From Candidatus Latescibacterota bacterium (GTDB lineage Bacteria; JAAXHH01), in NCBI GenBank assembly GCA_022821085.1, contig JAJEEG010000006.1:1943330-2007329 (forward strand): a stretch of DNA of 64,000 bases. Reading direction: 5' to 3'. Position 1 is the first letter of the stretch, and each line of letters opens with the position of its first letter. The notes beneath the pieces were generated by a model. It was not told the DNA's origin, did not search any database, and saw only the letters and a program-made list of their open reading frames with translations. Made by a program: the position numbers and the translations under genes. Shown one piece after another: positions 34,934 through 43,537 of the stretch.

Positions 34934-35862
34934 AAATCGTCTTCTGTACCCTCACGTTGAGTGGCTATCGCTCACCGGAAGCCGCGGAGCGGGGTTATCC
35001 CCTGGCCGAAGAGCGCAAGCCGGTGTGGGACTGGCTCGTCCGTCACGGATTTGACGGGATCGACCTGGGCGAGACCTGGTTCAATTTCTACGACGCGCCG
35101 GACGAAGCCCTCGTCGAACTCGGCGAGGAAGCGCGCGGCCACGGCCTGGAAATCGGCGGACTGACCGTGCTGCGGAAGATCATCACCTGGCCGGCACCCG
35201 AGGAGGTCCGGGCGACGAACCGGGGCTTGCTGTCCCGTGCGGTGAAGGCGGCTCAGCTCGCGGGCGCGCCGCTGGTCAACATGTCCATATCGCCCCAACC
35301 CTGGGAAGTGGGCGTGCGCGAGCAGGATCTCCGGGGGCAGTCCGACCCCGTGGGCAGCAGCTTGCGGGCGCGGGACGAAGACTACGAAGAAGCCGCCGGC
35401 GTGCTGCAGTCGCTGGCGCGGGAAGCCGAGCCGGAGGGCACCGAACTGACGCTGGAACTCCACCAGAACAGCATCGTGGACACCCCGGAGGGCATGCTGC
35501 GCCTGATCGATCTCGTCGGCCATCCGCTGATCAAGGCGAATCCGGACCTCGGCAATTTCTACTTCGCCTATGCGACGCCCAGGGGCGGCTGGGACGACGT
35601 GTGCCGCATGCTCGCGCCCCACACCAATTTCTGGCACGTCAAGAACATCCAGCGAATCTACTTCCAGGAAGAAGACCGCGCCCAGCACATCAACGCACCC
35701 CTCGGCGAAGGCATGATCGACTACCGGCGGGCACTCCGGATCATGCGGGACGGCGGATTCGACGGGTATATCAGCATCGAGCTGGCCACGGGCGCCGATC
35801 CCTTCAACGCGATCCTGTCCGGCAAGCGATACCTGGACGAAATGATGCGGGACGAGATTTGA
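34930..35862 (+). CDS. sugar phosphate isomerase/epimerase-like TIM-barrel protein
   Basis: 310 residues, AP-endonuclease-2 (xylose isomerase-like) barrel. HGFDGIDLGETWF is the first strand-helix unit. LTLELHQNSIVDTPEGML, LIKANPDLGNFYFAY, NFWHVKNIQR and DGYISIELATGAD carry the Glu, His, Asp and Glu metal ligands typical of IolE, IolI and tagatose-epimerase-like enzymes. It probably isomerises or dehydrates a keto-inositol or keto-sugar (IolI/IolE-like role). Its ATG overlaps the stop of the preceding dehydrogenase, so translation is coupled. Confidence 0.83.
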   Translation: MKIVFCTLTLSGYRSPEAAERGYPLAEERKPVWDWLVRHGFDGIDLGETWFNFYDAPDEALVELGEEARGHGLEIGGLTVLRKIITWPAPEEVRATNRGLLSRAVKAAQLAGAPLVNMSISPQPWEVGVREQDLRGQSDPVGSSLRARDEDYEEAAGVLQSLAREAEPEGTELTLELHQNSIVDTPEGMLRLIDLVGHPLIKANPDLGNFYFAYATPRGGWDDVCRMLAPHTNFWHVKNIQRIYFQEEDRAQHINAPLGEGMIDYRRALRIMRDGGFDGYISIELATGADPFNAILSGKRYLDEMMRDEI

Positions 35863-37091
35863 AACTGAACTTCTTCCAGATGATCGCCCTCATGGGGCCG
35901 GGGATCGCCGTCGCGGCCACGGGGGTCGGGGCCGGGGACATGATTTCGGCCACCAACGCCGGCGCGATGTTCGGCACGGTGCTGCTGTGGGCGATCGTCT
36001 GGGGCGCCGTGCTCAAGTTCGCCCTGAACGAAGGGGTCGGACGCTGGCAGCTCGCGACGGGCACCACGCTCCTGGAAGGCTGGGTGGAGCGCCTCGGCAG
36101 GCCCGTTCAGTATTTCTTCCTGCTCTATCTCCTCATCTGGTCCTTCCTGGTCGGCGGCGGGTTGCTTTCGGCCTCCGGCATCGCCGGCCACACGGTTTTC
36201 CCGGTACTTTCGGTCGCGCAGTGGGGGATCATTCACGCCCTGGCCGCGTGCGTCATGGTCTGGGCGGGCCGGTTCGGGTTCTTCCTGACCGTCATGAAGG
36301 TGCTTATCGGCCTGATGTTCGTGAGCTTCCTGATCAGCGCCTGGGCGCTGCGCCCCGACATCGGCGACATCGCGCGCGGCATCGCCCTGCCGAGCGCGCC
36401 GTCCGGTTCGGTGGTCGCCGTGCTGAGCGTCCTGGGCGGCGTGGGCGGCAGCCTGTCGGTCATGTGCTACGGGTACTGGATCCGTGAAGCCGGGCGAAAC
36501 GGCAGCGAGTGGCTCAAGGGCATACGGATCGATCTAGGCGGGGCCTATCTCCTGACGGGATTCTTCGGCATAGCCGTCATGATCCTCGGCGCGCAGATCC
36601 GCCCCGAGGCCGTGGGCATCGATATCGTCCTGGGCATGGCGGACCGGCTGGAAGCGGCGCTGGGTCCCTTCGGGCGGTGGTCCCTCTACCTGGGATTCTG
36701 GGCCGCGGTCGTCACCTCGGTGCTGGGCGTATGGCAGGGCATTCCCTACCTGTTCGCCGATTTCATGGCGCTGTTCAAAAAGGCGTCCAGCGAGGCCCGC
36801 GCGGCCATGGTCCGGACCGATTCACGGTACTACCGCGGGTTCCTGCTGTTCCTGACCTTTCCGACCATGGTCCTGCTGCTTTTCGACCGGCCGGTATCCG
36901 TCGTCATCGTCTACACGGTGGTCGGCGCCTTTTTCATGCCGTTCCTGGCCGGCACCCTGTTGTACATGAATTCGAAACGGGCCTGGGTCGGAGACCTGAA
37001 GACGGGGTGGTTGCTGAACGTGCTCCTCGTCCTCGCGCTGGTCCTCTTCTTGTATCTCGGCGTAAACCAATTGATCGACGCCCTGGGTTGA
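35859..37091 (+). CDS. Nramp-fold membrane transporter lacking metal-binding motifs
   Basis: 410 residues, about 11 membrane helices, starting at a TTG that overlaps the stop of the isomerase gene (35859-35862). An ATG at 35880 is the alternative. The layout is that of the Nramp (LeuT-fold) family: MGPGIAVAATGVGAGDMISATNAGAMFGT-type TM1 and a TM6 near residues 190-210. Metal-transporting Nramps have DPGN in TM1 and MPH in TM6, but here these read A-G-D-M (residues 25-28) and M-C-Y (202-204). The protein is therefore unlikely to move Mn2+ or Fe2+. Embedded between inositol-type enzymes, it is a candidate organic-solute or inositol permease. Confidence 0.78.
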   Translation: MKLNFFQMIALMGPGIAVAATGVGAGDMISATNAGAMFGTVLLWAIVWGAVLKFALNEGVGRWQLATGTTLLEGWVERLGRPVQYFFLLYLLIWSFLVGGGLLSASGIAGHTVFPVLSVAQWGIIHALAACVMVWAGRFGFFLTVMKVLIGLMFVSFLISAWALRPDIGDIARGIALPSAPSGSVVAVLSVLGGVGGSLSVMCYGYWIREAGRNGSEWLKGIRIDLGGAYLLTGFFGIAVMILGAQIRPEAVGIDIVLGMADRLEAALGPFGRWSLYLGFWAAVVTSVLGVWQGIPYLFADFMALFKKASSEARAAMVRTDSRYYRGFLLFLTFPTMVLLLFDRPVSVVIVYTVVGAFFMPFLAGTLLYMNSKRAWVGDLKTGWLLNVLLVLALVLFLYLGVNQLIDALG

Positions 37092-37200
37092 CCTGGGCGA
37101 TCATTCGGCTGGCCTGGCGATCATTCGGACAACCTGGCGATCATTCGGACAACCTGGCGATTAAGTGGCCGGCCCGGTGTTTAAGTGGCCGGCCTGGCGA
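37092..37200. repeat. 20-bp tandem repeats after the transporter gene
   Basis: Two perfect 20-bp copies of CCTGGCGATCATTCGGACAA (37113-37132, 37133-37152). They are flanked by degenerate copies on both sides, including a sub-family with TTAAGTGGCCGGC repeated twice (about 37160-37193). The array fills the gap to the next gene. No gene or terminator is visible in it. Confidence 0.85.
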
Positions 37201-37231
37201 TCGAATCGATTGATGAAACGGAGCGGCTGAA

Positions 37232-38395
37232 ATGGCCTCGCAGATCGGCATCGGCATCATCGGCATGGGCTGGATGGGCATGGTCCACGGCCGCGCCTAC
37301 CGCCAGATTCCGCAGCGATTTCCGGACAGCGAGCTGATACCGGATCTGATCGTCTGCGCCGACGACGTGGCCGCGCGGTGCGAACAGGCCCGGAACACGC
37401 TGGGATTCACCAGGACCACTACGGACTGGCGCGAAGTCGTGGACGACCCGGACGTATCCGTGGTCAACATCACCGCGCCCAATCGTCTCCATCTGGACAT
37501 GGTCCGGGCCGCGGCGAAGGCGGGCAAGCATGTATTCTGCGAGAAGCCCGTGGGCCGGAACCCGGAAGAAACGGCCGAAATCACCCGGACGGCCGCCGAA
37601 GCCGGCGTCCTGACCTGGGTGGGTTACAATTACCGGTGGGCGCCGCTGGTGCAGCATACGCGCAGTCTCGTCGCCGACGGCGTACTCGGCGACATCACCC
37701 ATTATCGCGGCCGCTTTTTCGCCGGGTACGCGAATCATCCCGACGGTGTGCTTTCGTGGCGCTTCCGAAGAGAGGACGCCGGGAGCGGGGCCCTGGGCGA
37801 CCTCATGTCCCATGTAGCCGACATGGCCCACATGCTCGCGGGACCCGTTCGCAGGGTGATCGGCCAGCAGGCGCTGTTCGTCGAGGATCGCCCTGTCGCG
37901 CCGGCCGGCGAAGGTACCCACTTCTCCGTCGGGACCGGCGGGAAGCGCGAACCCGTGACGAACGAAGATTACGCCGGGGCGCTGGTGGAGTTCGAAAACG
38001 GCGCCCGGGGGACCTTCGAAGTCGGCCGCGTGATCCAGGGCACCCACTGCCAGATGGCTTTCGAGATCCACGGTACGAAAGGCGCGGCGCGGTGGGATTT
38101 CGAACGCATGAACGAATTGCAGGTGTACACGGCAGGCGGCCCGCACGACGGGTTCGTCACCCTCCAGAGCGGTCCGGCCTATCCCGGCCACGGGCACTTC
38201 AACCCCGGTCCCGCCCTGGGCCTCGGTTACGACGACCTCAAAGTCCTGGAAACGAATCACTTTCTTCGTTCCATCGCGGTGGGCAGGCAGGGCGAGCCCG
38301 GCTTCAGTGAAGCGAAGGCCGTGGCCGAGGTGCTGGCCGCGGTGGAACACTCCTGGTCGTCCGACCGCTGGGAGACGGTGCAGGGAATCGGCTGA
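37232..38395 (+). CDS. Gfo/Idh/MocA oxidoreductase (inositol/inosose dehydrogenase candidate)
   Basis: 387 residues. The N-terminal Rossmann motif is IGIIGMGWMGMVHGRAYRQ. EKP in HVFCEKPVGRNPEETAEI gives the catalytic lysine. VGYNYRWAPLVQ and GSGALGDLMSHVADMAHML match the substrate-binding helix, with His near the active site. It uses NAD(P) and belongs to the branch that includes myo-inositol 2-dehydrogenase. CGGAG is 9 nt before the ATG. It directly precedes iolD (62 bp), which makes an IolG-like role more likely than for the copy at 33848. Confidence 0.87.
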   Translation: MASQIGIGIIGMGWMGMVHGRAYRQIPQRFPDSELIPDLIVCADDVAARCEQARNTLGFTRTTTDWREVVDDPDVSVVNITAPNRLHLDMVRAAAKAGKHVFCEKPVGRNPEETAEITRTAAEAGVLTWVGYNYRWAPLVQHTRSLVADGVLGDITHYRGRFFAGYANHPDGVLSWRFRREDAGSGALGDLMSHVADMAHMLAGPVRRVIGQQALFVEDRPVAPAGEGTHFSVGTGGKREPVTNEDYAGALVEFENGARGTFEVGRVIQGTHCQMAFEIHGTKGAARWDFERMNELQVYTAGGPHDGFVTLQSGPAYPGHGHFNPGPALGLGYDDLKVLETNHFLRSIAVGRQGEPGFSEAKAVAEVLAAVEHSWSSDRWETVQGIG

Positions 38396-38457
38396 GTTAC
38401 CTGGCGCCGGCCATGGATTACCTTCAGGCCCGCGCCGCGTTATCGAAGGAGCAGACC

Positions 38458-40347
38458 ATGGCATATCCCCACGACAAAGTCCGCCTGACCACGGCGCAGG
38501 CGGTGGTCAAGTACCTGTCCGTGCAGTACAGCGAACGCGACGGCGTGGAGCGACGTTTCATCCCCGCCATATTCGGCATATTCGGCCATGGGAACGTGGC
38601 CGGGCTGGGCCAGGCCCTTTTCGAGTACGGGCAGGACCTGACCTACCATCAGCCCTGCAACGAGCAGTCCATGGTGCACACGGCCTCGGGTTACGCCAAG
38701 GTGAACCACCGCATGGCCACCATCGCGTGCACGGCATCCATCGGCCCCGGTTCGACCAACATGCTGTCCGGCGCGGCCACGGCCACGATCAACCGCCTGC
38801 CCGTGCTCCTGCTGCCGTCCGACTACTATGCCACCCGGTACCAGGGCCCGGTGCTGCAGGAACTCGAGCACCCGGTTTCCGCCGAGGTGAGCGTCAACGA
38901 CTGCTTTCGCCCGGTCAGCCGGTTCTTCGACCGGGTCAACCGGCCCGAACAGCTGCTGACCGCCCTGCCGGAAGCCATGCGCGTGCTTACCGATCCGGCC
39001 GATACGGGCGCGGTGACGATCTCGCTGCCCCAGGACGTGCAGGCCCACGCCTACGACTACCCGGCCCACTTCTTCGAGAAACGGGTCTGGCGCGTGGAGC
39101 GCAGGCCGCCGACCGGAGCGCGTATCGCGGAGGCGATCGAGATGCTGAAAGCGGCGAAACGGCCGATGATCATCGCGGGCGGCGGCGTACACTACTCGGA
39201 AGCCTGGGACGCGCTCGCGGACTTCGCCGAGACCTGCGGCATCCCCGTGGGCGAGACCTTCGGCGGCAAGGGCGCCATGCGCGAATCCTCGGACTGGGCG
39301 ATGGGCGGGTTCGGCGTGACCGGCACGCCGGCGGGCGCCAGGATCGCCGCCGAGGCCGACCTGGTCATCGCCGTGGGAACGCGGCTGACCGATTTCTCCA
39401 CGGGGTCGCAGTCGGCCTTCTCCCATCCCGACGTCCGGTTCATCGGCATCAACGTGGCCGGACACGACGCCTACAAGCAGGGCGCCCTGCCGGTCACGGC
39501 CGACGCCCGGGAGGCGCTGACCGCCCTGACCGAGGCCGCACGGGAAGCCGGCATACGTCCCAGTACGTCCTACCGGGATGAAGTCCAGCGCCACATGAAC
39601 GCCTACCATAAGTCGCTTGAAGAAGAAGTGTACGTCGATCACCCCGGCGAAGCCATGAGCCAGGCCCGGCTCATCCAGACCCTGAACGGCGAAGCCCGGG
39701 AAGGCGACTGCGTCATCGCCGCCGCCGGCAGCCCGCCGGGCGATCTGCACCGGCTCTGGGACGTGACGGGCGGCGCGGCCTGCTACCTGGAATTCGGGTA
39801 TTCCTGCATGGGCTGGGAGCTGCCGGCCGGACTGGGCACCCGCATGGCCGGGAAACACAACGAGGTCTTCGTCTACATCGGCGACGGGACCTACCTGATG
39901 AATCCCACCGAACTCATGACCGCCATGCAGGAGGGCCTCAAGGTGACCGTCGTCATCTCGGAGAACCACGGTTACCAGATCATCCGGGCCCTGCAGATGG
40001 CCCGGGCGGGCCGGTCGTTCGGCAACGAGTTCCGCGGACGGGACGCCGGTTCGGACCGCCTGGAAGGGGAGTACCTGGACATCGATTTCGCGGCCAACGC
40101 CCGGAGTTTCGGCGCGCGGGCGTGGCACGTAAAGTCACCGGACGAGTTGCGACAGGCGCTCCGGGAAGCCCGGTCGGAGACGCGGGCCTGCGTGATCGTG
40201 TGCGAGACCGAGAAACACCGCTACCTGCCGCCATCCGACGTATGGTGGGATATCGCGTCCGCCGAAGCGACCAACGATCCCATGACGCGGAAGCTGCGCG
40301 AGGGATACGAGGCCGAACGCCGCACGAGCCAGCGGTTTCACTACTAG
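38458..40347 (+). CDS. iolD: 3D-(3,5/4)-trihydroxycyclohexane-1,2-dione hydrolase
   Basis: 629 residues, the normal IolD length. Thiamine-diphosphate enzyme with the N-terminal Pyr domain (catalytic Glu in YHQPCNEQSMVHTASGYAK), a central domain (MIIAGGGVHYSEAW, then GGKGAMRESSDWAMGG) and the C-terminal PP domain with the ThDP/Mg motif GDGTYLMNPTELMTAMQEG. GFAK- and ATACTASIGPGSTNM-type elements (here TIACTASIGPGSTNM) distinguish IolD from acetolactate synthase. It opens the inositol ring to 5-deoxyglucuronate. The start ATG has AAGGAG 8 nt upstream. An in-frame ATG at 38413 is less likely. Confidence 0.95.
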   Translation: MAYPHDKVRLTTAQAVVKYLSVQYSERDGVERRFIPAIFGIFGHGNVAGLGQALFEYGQDLTYHQPCNEQSMVHTASGYAKVNHRMATIACTASIGPGSTNMLSGAATATINRLPVLLLPSDYYATRYQGPVLQELEHPVSAEVSVNDCFRPVSRFFDRVNRPEQLLTALPEAMRVLTDPADTGAVTISLPQDVQAHAYDYPAHFFEKRVWRVERRPPTGARIAEAIEMLKAAKRPMIIAGGGVHYSEAWDALADFAETCGIPVGETFGGKGAMRESSDWAMGGFGVTGTPAGARIAAEADLVIAVGTRLTDFSTGSQSAFSHPDVRFIGINVAGHDAYKQGALPVTADAREALTALTEAAREAGIRPSTSYRDEVQRHMNAYHKSLEEEVYVDHPGEAMSQARLIQTLNGEAREGDCVIAAAGSPPGDLHRLWDVTGGAACYLEFGYSCMGWELPAGLGTRMAGKHNEVFVYIGDGTYLMNPTELMTAMQEGLKVTVVISENHGYQIIRALQMARAGRSFGNEFRGRDAGSDRLEGEYLDIDFAANARSFGARAWHVKSPDELRQALREARSETRACVIVCETEKHRYLPPSDVWWDIASAEATNDPMTRKLREGYEAERRTSQRFHY

Positions 40348-40435
40348 AGGACGTATCGCGACACCGTTTTGCCGCGTGCACGACGCCGTGTTCGCGACAC
40401 CGCATTCGCGAGAAGAAGAATATGAGGAGGATTCC

Positions 40436-41320
40436 GTGAACATCCGAATCGGCAGCGCGCCGGATTCATGGGGCGTCTGGTTCCCGGACGATCCGAAGCA
40501 GACCCCGTGGCAGCGGTTCATGGACGAGGTGGCCGAAGCCGGTTACGCGTGGATCGAACTGGGGCCCTTCGGTTATCTGCCCACGGAAATCGACCGGCTG
40601 CAACGGGAACTGGCGGCGCGCAACCTGAAGGTGACGAGCGCCTTCGCCATGGGCAATCTCGAGGACCCGGACCGCTGGGCCGAACTGGAGCAGCAGGTTT
40701 CAGGCGCGGGAGAACTGCTGGCCGCCACCGGCGCCGGCTTTCTCGTCCTGATCGACGGGACCTACTCCGATCTGTTCACGGGCGAATTGATCGAGCCCCG
40801 GACCCTGGACGACGAGAACTGGCGCCGCCTGGTCGACACGACCCACCGCGTGGCCGATCTCGCCCGCAACGCATTCGGGCTCCATCTCGTGTTCCACCCC
40901 CACGCGGAGACCCACGTCGAGTACGAGGAACAGATCGAGCGTTTCCTGGCGGACACCGACCCCGGGCGGGTGTCGCTGTGTTTCGACGTGGGCCACCACG
41001 CCTACCGCGGCGGCGATCCGGTAGCCTTCCTCGAAAAACACCGCGACCGGATCCCCTACCTGCATCTCAAGAGCGTGGACCCGGAAAAACAGCGGAAGGT
41101 GGAAGCCGACAACATTCCCTTTGCCGACGCGGTGGCCATGGACATGTTCTGCGAGCCGTCGGCGGGCCTGGTCGACTTTCCGGCTTTGCTTGGGCTGCTG
41201 AAGCGTATCGACTACGACGGATACGCCATCGTGGAACAGGACATGTATCCGGCGCCTTTCGACAAACCCTTTCCGATCGCGAAGCGGACGCTGGAGTATT
41301 TGCGGGACATCGGGTTTTAA
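40436..41320 (+). CDS. iolE: myo-inosose-2 dehydratase
   Basis: 294 residues, TIM barrel. It starts with NIRIGSAPDSWGVWFPDDPKQ, the diagnostic IolE N-terminus. GYAWIELGPFGYLP, LVFHPHAETHVEYEEQIERF, CFDVGHHAYRGGDPV, PYLHLKSVD and AIVEQDMY supply the metal ligands. The enzyme dehydrates 2-keto-myo-inositol to the dione that IolD hydrolyses. The start is GTG with GAGGAGG 5 nt upstream. It follows iolD after 88 bp. IolB, IolC, IolJ and IolA are not in the window, so the lower pathway must be elsewhere or different. Confidence 0.95.
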   Translation: MNIRIGSAPDSWGVWFPDDPKQTPWQRFMDEVAEAGYAWIELGPFGYLPTEIDRLQRELAARNLKVTSAFAMGNLEDPDRWAELEQQVSGAGELLAATGAGFLVLIDGTYSDLFTGELIEPRTLDDENWRRLVDTTHRVADLARNAFGLHLVFHPHAETHVEYEEQIERFLADTDPGRVSLCFDVGHHAYRGGDPVAFLEKHRDRIPYLHLKSVDPEKQRKVEADNIPFADAVAMDMFCEPSAGLVDFPALLGLLKRIDYDGYAIVEQDMYPAPFDKPFPIAKRTLEYLRDIGF

Positions 41321-41418
41321 AGGCGTGCCAGGACCGCGGGCACGTAACCATCCTCCGCGATCCGTTACAACGGCCCGCGAAGCGCGAATTCACCACCGCT
41401 TCAATCCATGAAAACCGA

Positions 41419-41895
41419 TTACCCGGCTCGAGCCTGCCGACGGCGCATCGCCCCCGGCAGCCAGATGAACAGCGTGCCCAGCGAGACGCTCCATACCGAT
41501 CCCGCCGCAAACGTCGCCGCCGAAACGATCCCTGCGTTCAGGATGATCTTGACCGGGGAATCGCGCTCGATCACCGTCTGGTAGGCTTCTGGCGAAAACC
41601 GACCGTGATCCAGTCCGACCAGGGCGGCGGTCGAGTAGGAAAACCAGTTCGGAATGAACCAGACCAGGAACACCACGACGATAAGCGACCCCGCTACCCG
41701 CCGCCAGGCCAGGTGATCCCACCTGCCTTTCAGGCCATAGTACAGGTACGCGACCGGCATCAGGAAGTAGACGCCGACGAACATGGACTGTTCGGGCGCG
41801 ACGAAATCCAGCAGCAGGCGCGTCGCAGCGACGATCCAGCCGAAGAACACGAGTCCGCGGATGTCTGACCAGAGCGACGGTTGATCCGATGTCAT
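41419..41895 (-). CDS. hypothetical four-helix membrane protein
   Basis: 158 residues from the ATG at 41895 (GGGAG about 8 nt upstream). An upstream in-frame ATG at 41913 is possible. Hydrophobic segments lie at about 12-28, 36-50, 65-83 and 120-147. The ends are charged (ERDSPVKI loop and a C-terminal RRRQARAG). No family is recognised. It is convergent with iolE, with a 6-bp stem (CGTGCC/GGCACG at 41324-41344) in the 98-bp gap, and precedes no clear partner gene. Confidence 0.62.
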   Translation of the reverse strand: MTSDQPSLWSDIRGLVFFGWIVAATRLLLDFVAPEQSMFVGVYFLMPVAYLYYGLKGRWDHLAWRRVAGSLIVVVFLVWFIPNWFSYSTAALVGLDHGRFSPEAYQTVIERDSPVKIILNAGIVSAATFAAGSVWSVSLGTLFIWLPGAMRRRQARAG

Positions 41896-41964
41896 AGAGG
41901 TTCTCCCATTCATAGAAGTGTGCACTGCGCCGCGGTATTGCTGCACGACGATATCGCTGCGCGT

Positions 41965-42594
41965 TCAGTACGTAAAGTTCGCGGACCGTTCATCCGCCAG
42001 CCAGCCGTTCATGGAAAATGCGTCCCGGTCCTTCCCGGACAGGATGGCTTCGCCCGCGGCAATCTCGTCGAACGCGCGCTTCAACGCACGATCGCAAAGC
42101 GACCAGTCCAGGTCGGGCGCCAGCGGCGAGATGCCGGCCTCGGTACCAGGGCTGTATTCCCCGCTGCACAGGTACTCCAGGATGCCGTCGGTCGGGCAGA
42201 AGAACCCGTGGGCGAATCCCGGCGGCACCCAGATCCACTCGCCGTGGTCCGCGCCGGGATCCGCCGAAATATCGCATGCGACGATCTTGCCCAGCGTGGG
42301 CGAACCCAGCCGGATATCGAGCGCCAGGTCCACGATGCGGCCCCTGACGGCGCGGACCAGCTTGCCCATGTGGGGGTTCCACTGGAAATGAAGACCGCGG
42401 ATCACGCCGGCGCGTGAATGACTCTCGTTGATCTGTAGAAAACGGACTTCGCGGAGAAACGCCGTATCGGGATGGCGGGATAGGTCCCCCAGCCGGTAGG
42501 ATTCGGTGAAGTATCCCCGGTCATCCCTGAAGCGGCCGAATCGAATCACTTTCAACTCGGGTATCGCAAGGGTTTCCACGGCTTCGATCTTCAA
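41965..42594 (-). CDS. dTDP-4-dehydrorhamnose 3,5-epimerase-like cupin (RmlC family)
   Basis: 209 residues starting at TTG (42594) with AAAGGAG 6 nt upstream. The only other in-frame starts lie far upstream, across the divergent promoter. RmlC landmarks are RFRDDRGYFTESYR, FLQINESHSRAGVIRGLHFQ (catalytic His), KLVRAVRGRIVDLALDIR, WIWVPPGFAHGFFCPTDG and YSPGTEAGI. RmlC epimerises the 4-keto sugar nucleotide in dTDP-rhamnose synthesis. RmlA, B and D are absent nearby, so it could also be a related sugar-nucleotide epimerase. It is divergent from a PhyH gene with a 23-bp tandem repeat between them. Confidence 0.82.
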   Translation of the reverse strand: MKIEAVETLAIPELKVIRFGRFRDDRGYFTESYRLGDLSRHPDTAFLREVRFLQINESHSRAGVIRGLHFQWNPHMGKLVRAVRGRIVDLALDIRLGSPTLGKIVACDISADPGADHGEWIWVPPGFAHGFFCPTDGILEYLCSGEYSPGTEAGISPLAPDLDWSLCDRALKRAFDEIAAGEAILSGKDRDAFSMNGWLADERSANFTY

Positions 42595-42696
42595 TCGTTT
42601 CTCCTTTCGCGAACGGTCCTGCGCACGCTGAAGATAGGCCGGTGGGGAAGACCGGGGCAAGGACGAAATGGTCCGGTATCGCCCGCTGCGCGCCGT

Positions 42697-42742
42697 CTCG
42701 CTCGACATCGGAGAACCGTCTCGCTTGACATCGGAGAACCGT
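42697..42742. repeat. 23-bp tandem duplication in a divergent promoter region
   Basis: Two adjacent 23-bp copies (42697-42719 and 42720-42742) that differ at one base share the core GACATCGGAGAACCG. They sit between the rmlC-like gene (start 42594) and the PhyH gene (start 42794), so they could influence spacing or binding in the shared control region. Confidence 0.85.
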
Positions 42743-42793
42743 TGCTGTTGATTCCGGGATATACCGGTAACAACCGCTGAAACAGGAAGAAGG

Positions 42794-43525
42794 ATGGCTC
42801 GAATGACCGTGGTTTCCGGCCCCACGCCTGCGGAATGGAAACAGTGGGAAGAGCAGGGCTATCTCGTATTCGAGAACGCGATCGGGGGCGAGATGCTGGA
42901 TCGACTCCAGCAAGCCTTCGACCATTGGGCAGCCGCCTGCAAAGCGGAGTGGCTGGACAAGATCGCGCGCGGCGAACTCGCGGCGACCTATTACGACATT
43001 CCGAACGTGCTGGAAAAGGACGAGGTCTTCATCGACATCCTGGACCAGCCGCGTTACTTCGAATACGTCAGGGCCTTTACCGGTGACGACATGATCTTCA
43101 TCGGCGAACAGGTCCGCACGGCGCCGCTCTGGCCCATGGGCTACACGGGATGGCATCCCGATGTACCGCCCGACCATCCACTCCACATCAAGGTGCAGGT
43201 CTACGTAAACGACGTCGAGCGCGGCGGCGGGGAATTCGCCTACGTTCCCGGCAGTCACCGGCCCGGCGCGGGGCCCTACCCCCGCGTAAAAAACCTCGAA
43301 GCCATGCCCGGCCACAAACGGTTCCCTGGCGGGGCGGGTACGGCCATCATGTTCAATACCTACGGATGGCACGTGGCCATGGAAAACCACACCGGAATCC
43401 CGCGGAAGTCGATCATCCTCACCTATGAAAAGCGCACGCCGGGGAAGATAGACCCCGGCCGGTACGCCCACCTCGCCCCGTGGCTGAATACGCCGGACCG
43501 GCTCCGGCTCTTCGGGATGTCATAG
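42794..43525 (+). CDS. phytanoyl-CoA dioxygenase (PhyH)-family protein
   Basis: 243 residues, double-stranded beta-helix Fe(II)/2-oxoglutarate oxygenase. The metal-binding HxD is H121-P-D123 in TGWHPDVPP, the distal His is in YGWHVAMENH (H193 or H199), and the 2OG-binding Arg is in RKSIILTYEKR. GGGEFAYVPGSHR is the conserved strand. The family hydroxylates diverse small molecules, and the substrate is unknown. AGGAAGAAGG precedes the ATG. It is followed after 12 bp by an amidohydrolase gene, so the two act together. Confidence 0.85.
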   Translation: MARMTVVSGPTPAEWKQWEEQGYLVFENAIGGEMLDRLQQAFDHWAAACKAEWLDKIARGELAATYYDIPNVLEKDEVFIDILDQPRYFEYVRAFTGDDMIFIGEQVRTAPLWPMGYTGWHPDVPPDHPLHIKVQVYVNDVERGGGEFAYVPGSHRPGAGPYPRVKNLEAMPGHKRFPGGAGTAIMFNTYGWHVAMENHTGIPRKSIILTYEKRTPGKIDPGRYAHLAPWLNTPDRLRLFGMS

Positions 43526-43537
43526 ACAGGAAGCCGC

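Noticed and set aside
37092-37200. CRISPR array
   Set aside because: The repeats are directly adjacent with no unique spacers of constant length, and no cas gene is present.
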